Source: an uncultured Verrucomicrobiota bacterium
GTDB lineage: Bacteria; Verrucomicrobiota; Verrucomicrobiae; Opitutales; Opitutaceae
Assembly (NCBI GenBank): GCA_946482165.1
Contig: CAMLQS010000331.1
Span: forward strand, 1-5,717
Reading direction: 5' to 3'
Length of the DNA stretch: 5,717 nt
Translations under genes and position numbers: made by a program
Shown: in pieces, positions 5,634-5,717 of the stretch
How positions within the stretch are numbered: the stretch's first letter is position 1
Layout of the letters: the number at the start of each line of letters is the position of its first letter
Notes under the pieces: model-generated
The model's input: only the letters and a program-made list of their open reading frames with translations
Database searches by the model: none
Told to the model about the DNA's origin: nothing

Positions 5634-5717
5634 CCCGCGCCCGCCCCGCCGGCGGCCTCCTCCCAAGAATCCCGCCGCTCCTTTCCCCATGATCCGACCC
5701 TCCCGCCCTCCCCTCCT

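Noticed and set aside
5646..5655. CCGCCGGCGG palindrome after the esterase stop as a terminator
   Set aside because: It has no loop and no T-tract; in such GC-rich spacer a 10-bp GC palindrome is weak evidence.
5689..5717. ATG at 5689 as the start of another exported protein
   Set aside because: Only nine full codons (M-I-R-P-S-R-P-P-L) are visible with no ribosome-binding site, so a gene cannot be supported although one is plausible.

Overview
The window is a high-GC piece of bacterial chromosome that looks like part of a plant-polysaccharide (probably xylan-type hemicellulose) degradation locus. The best taxonomic clue is a large secreted protein with seven copies of the Gloeobacter/Verrucomicrobia ('GloVer', TIGR03803-type) repeat, followed by a C-terminal beta domain of a style common in Verrucomicrobiota. 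The high GC, mostly absent Shine-Dalgarno sequences and cluster of carbohydrate-active enzymes fit Verrucomicrobiota, perhaps an Opitutaceae-like member. The family-level guess is inference.

The layout is divergent around a regulatory region at 3205-3456. To the left, on the minus strand, a two-gene unit runs 3204 -> 1. First comes an 873-aa secreted protein: signal peptide, beta-sandwich, CBM6/35-like domain, seven GloVer repeats, C-terminal beta domain. It is followed 17 nt later by a secreted SGNH/GDSL (XynE-like) esterase, of which only the first 188 residues lie in the window. To the right, on the plus strand, are a complete 328-aa family 43 glycoside hydrolase without a signal peptide (3457-4443) and, after a 272-nt gap, a 305-aa secreted esterase of the Esterase_D/CE1 type (4716-5633). 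The last 84 bases contain no supported gene.

A reasonable joint reading is as follows. The large repeat protein binds or organises polysaccharide outside the cytoplasm. The two secreted esterases strip ester groups (acetyl, feruloyl or similar). Oligosaccharides are then imported and trimmed in the cytoplasm by the GH43 beta-xylosidase/arabinofuranosidase. The enzyme families are read from motifs; the shared substrate is inferred from context.

The most interesting parts are (i) the architecture of the repeat protein, whose seven units look like a strand-swapped closed seven-bladed propeller, and (ii) the 252-bp divergent intergenic region. That region contains a tandem 8-bp repeat at exactly 10-bp period, a perfect 13-bp palindrome within a cluster of GACC/GGTC half-sites next to the GH43 ribosome-binding site, and overlapping, mutually exclusive hairpins in the leader of the repeat protein gene. 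No mobile element, CRISPR array, tRNA or rRNA was seen.
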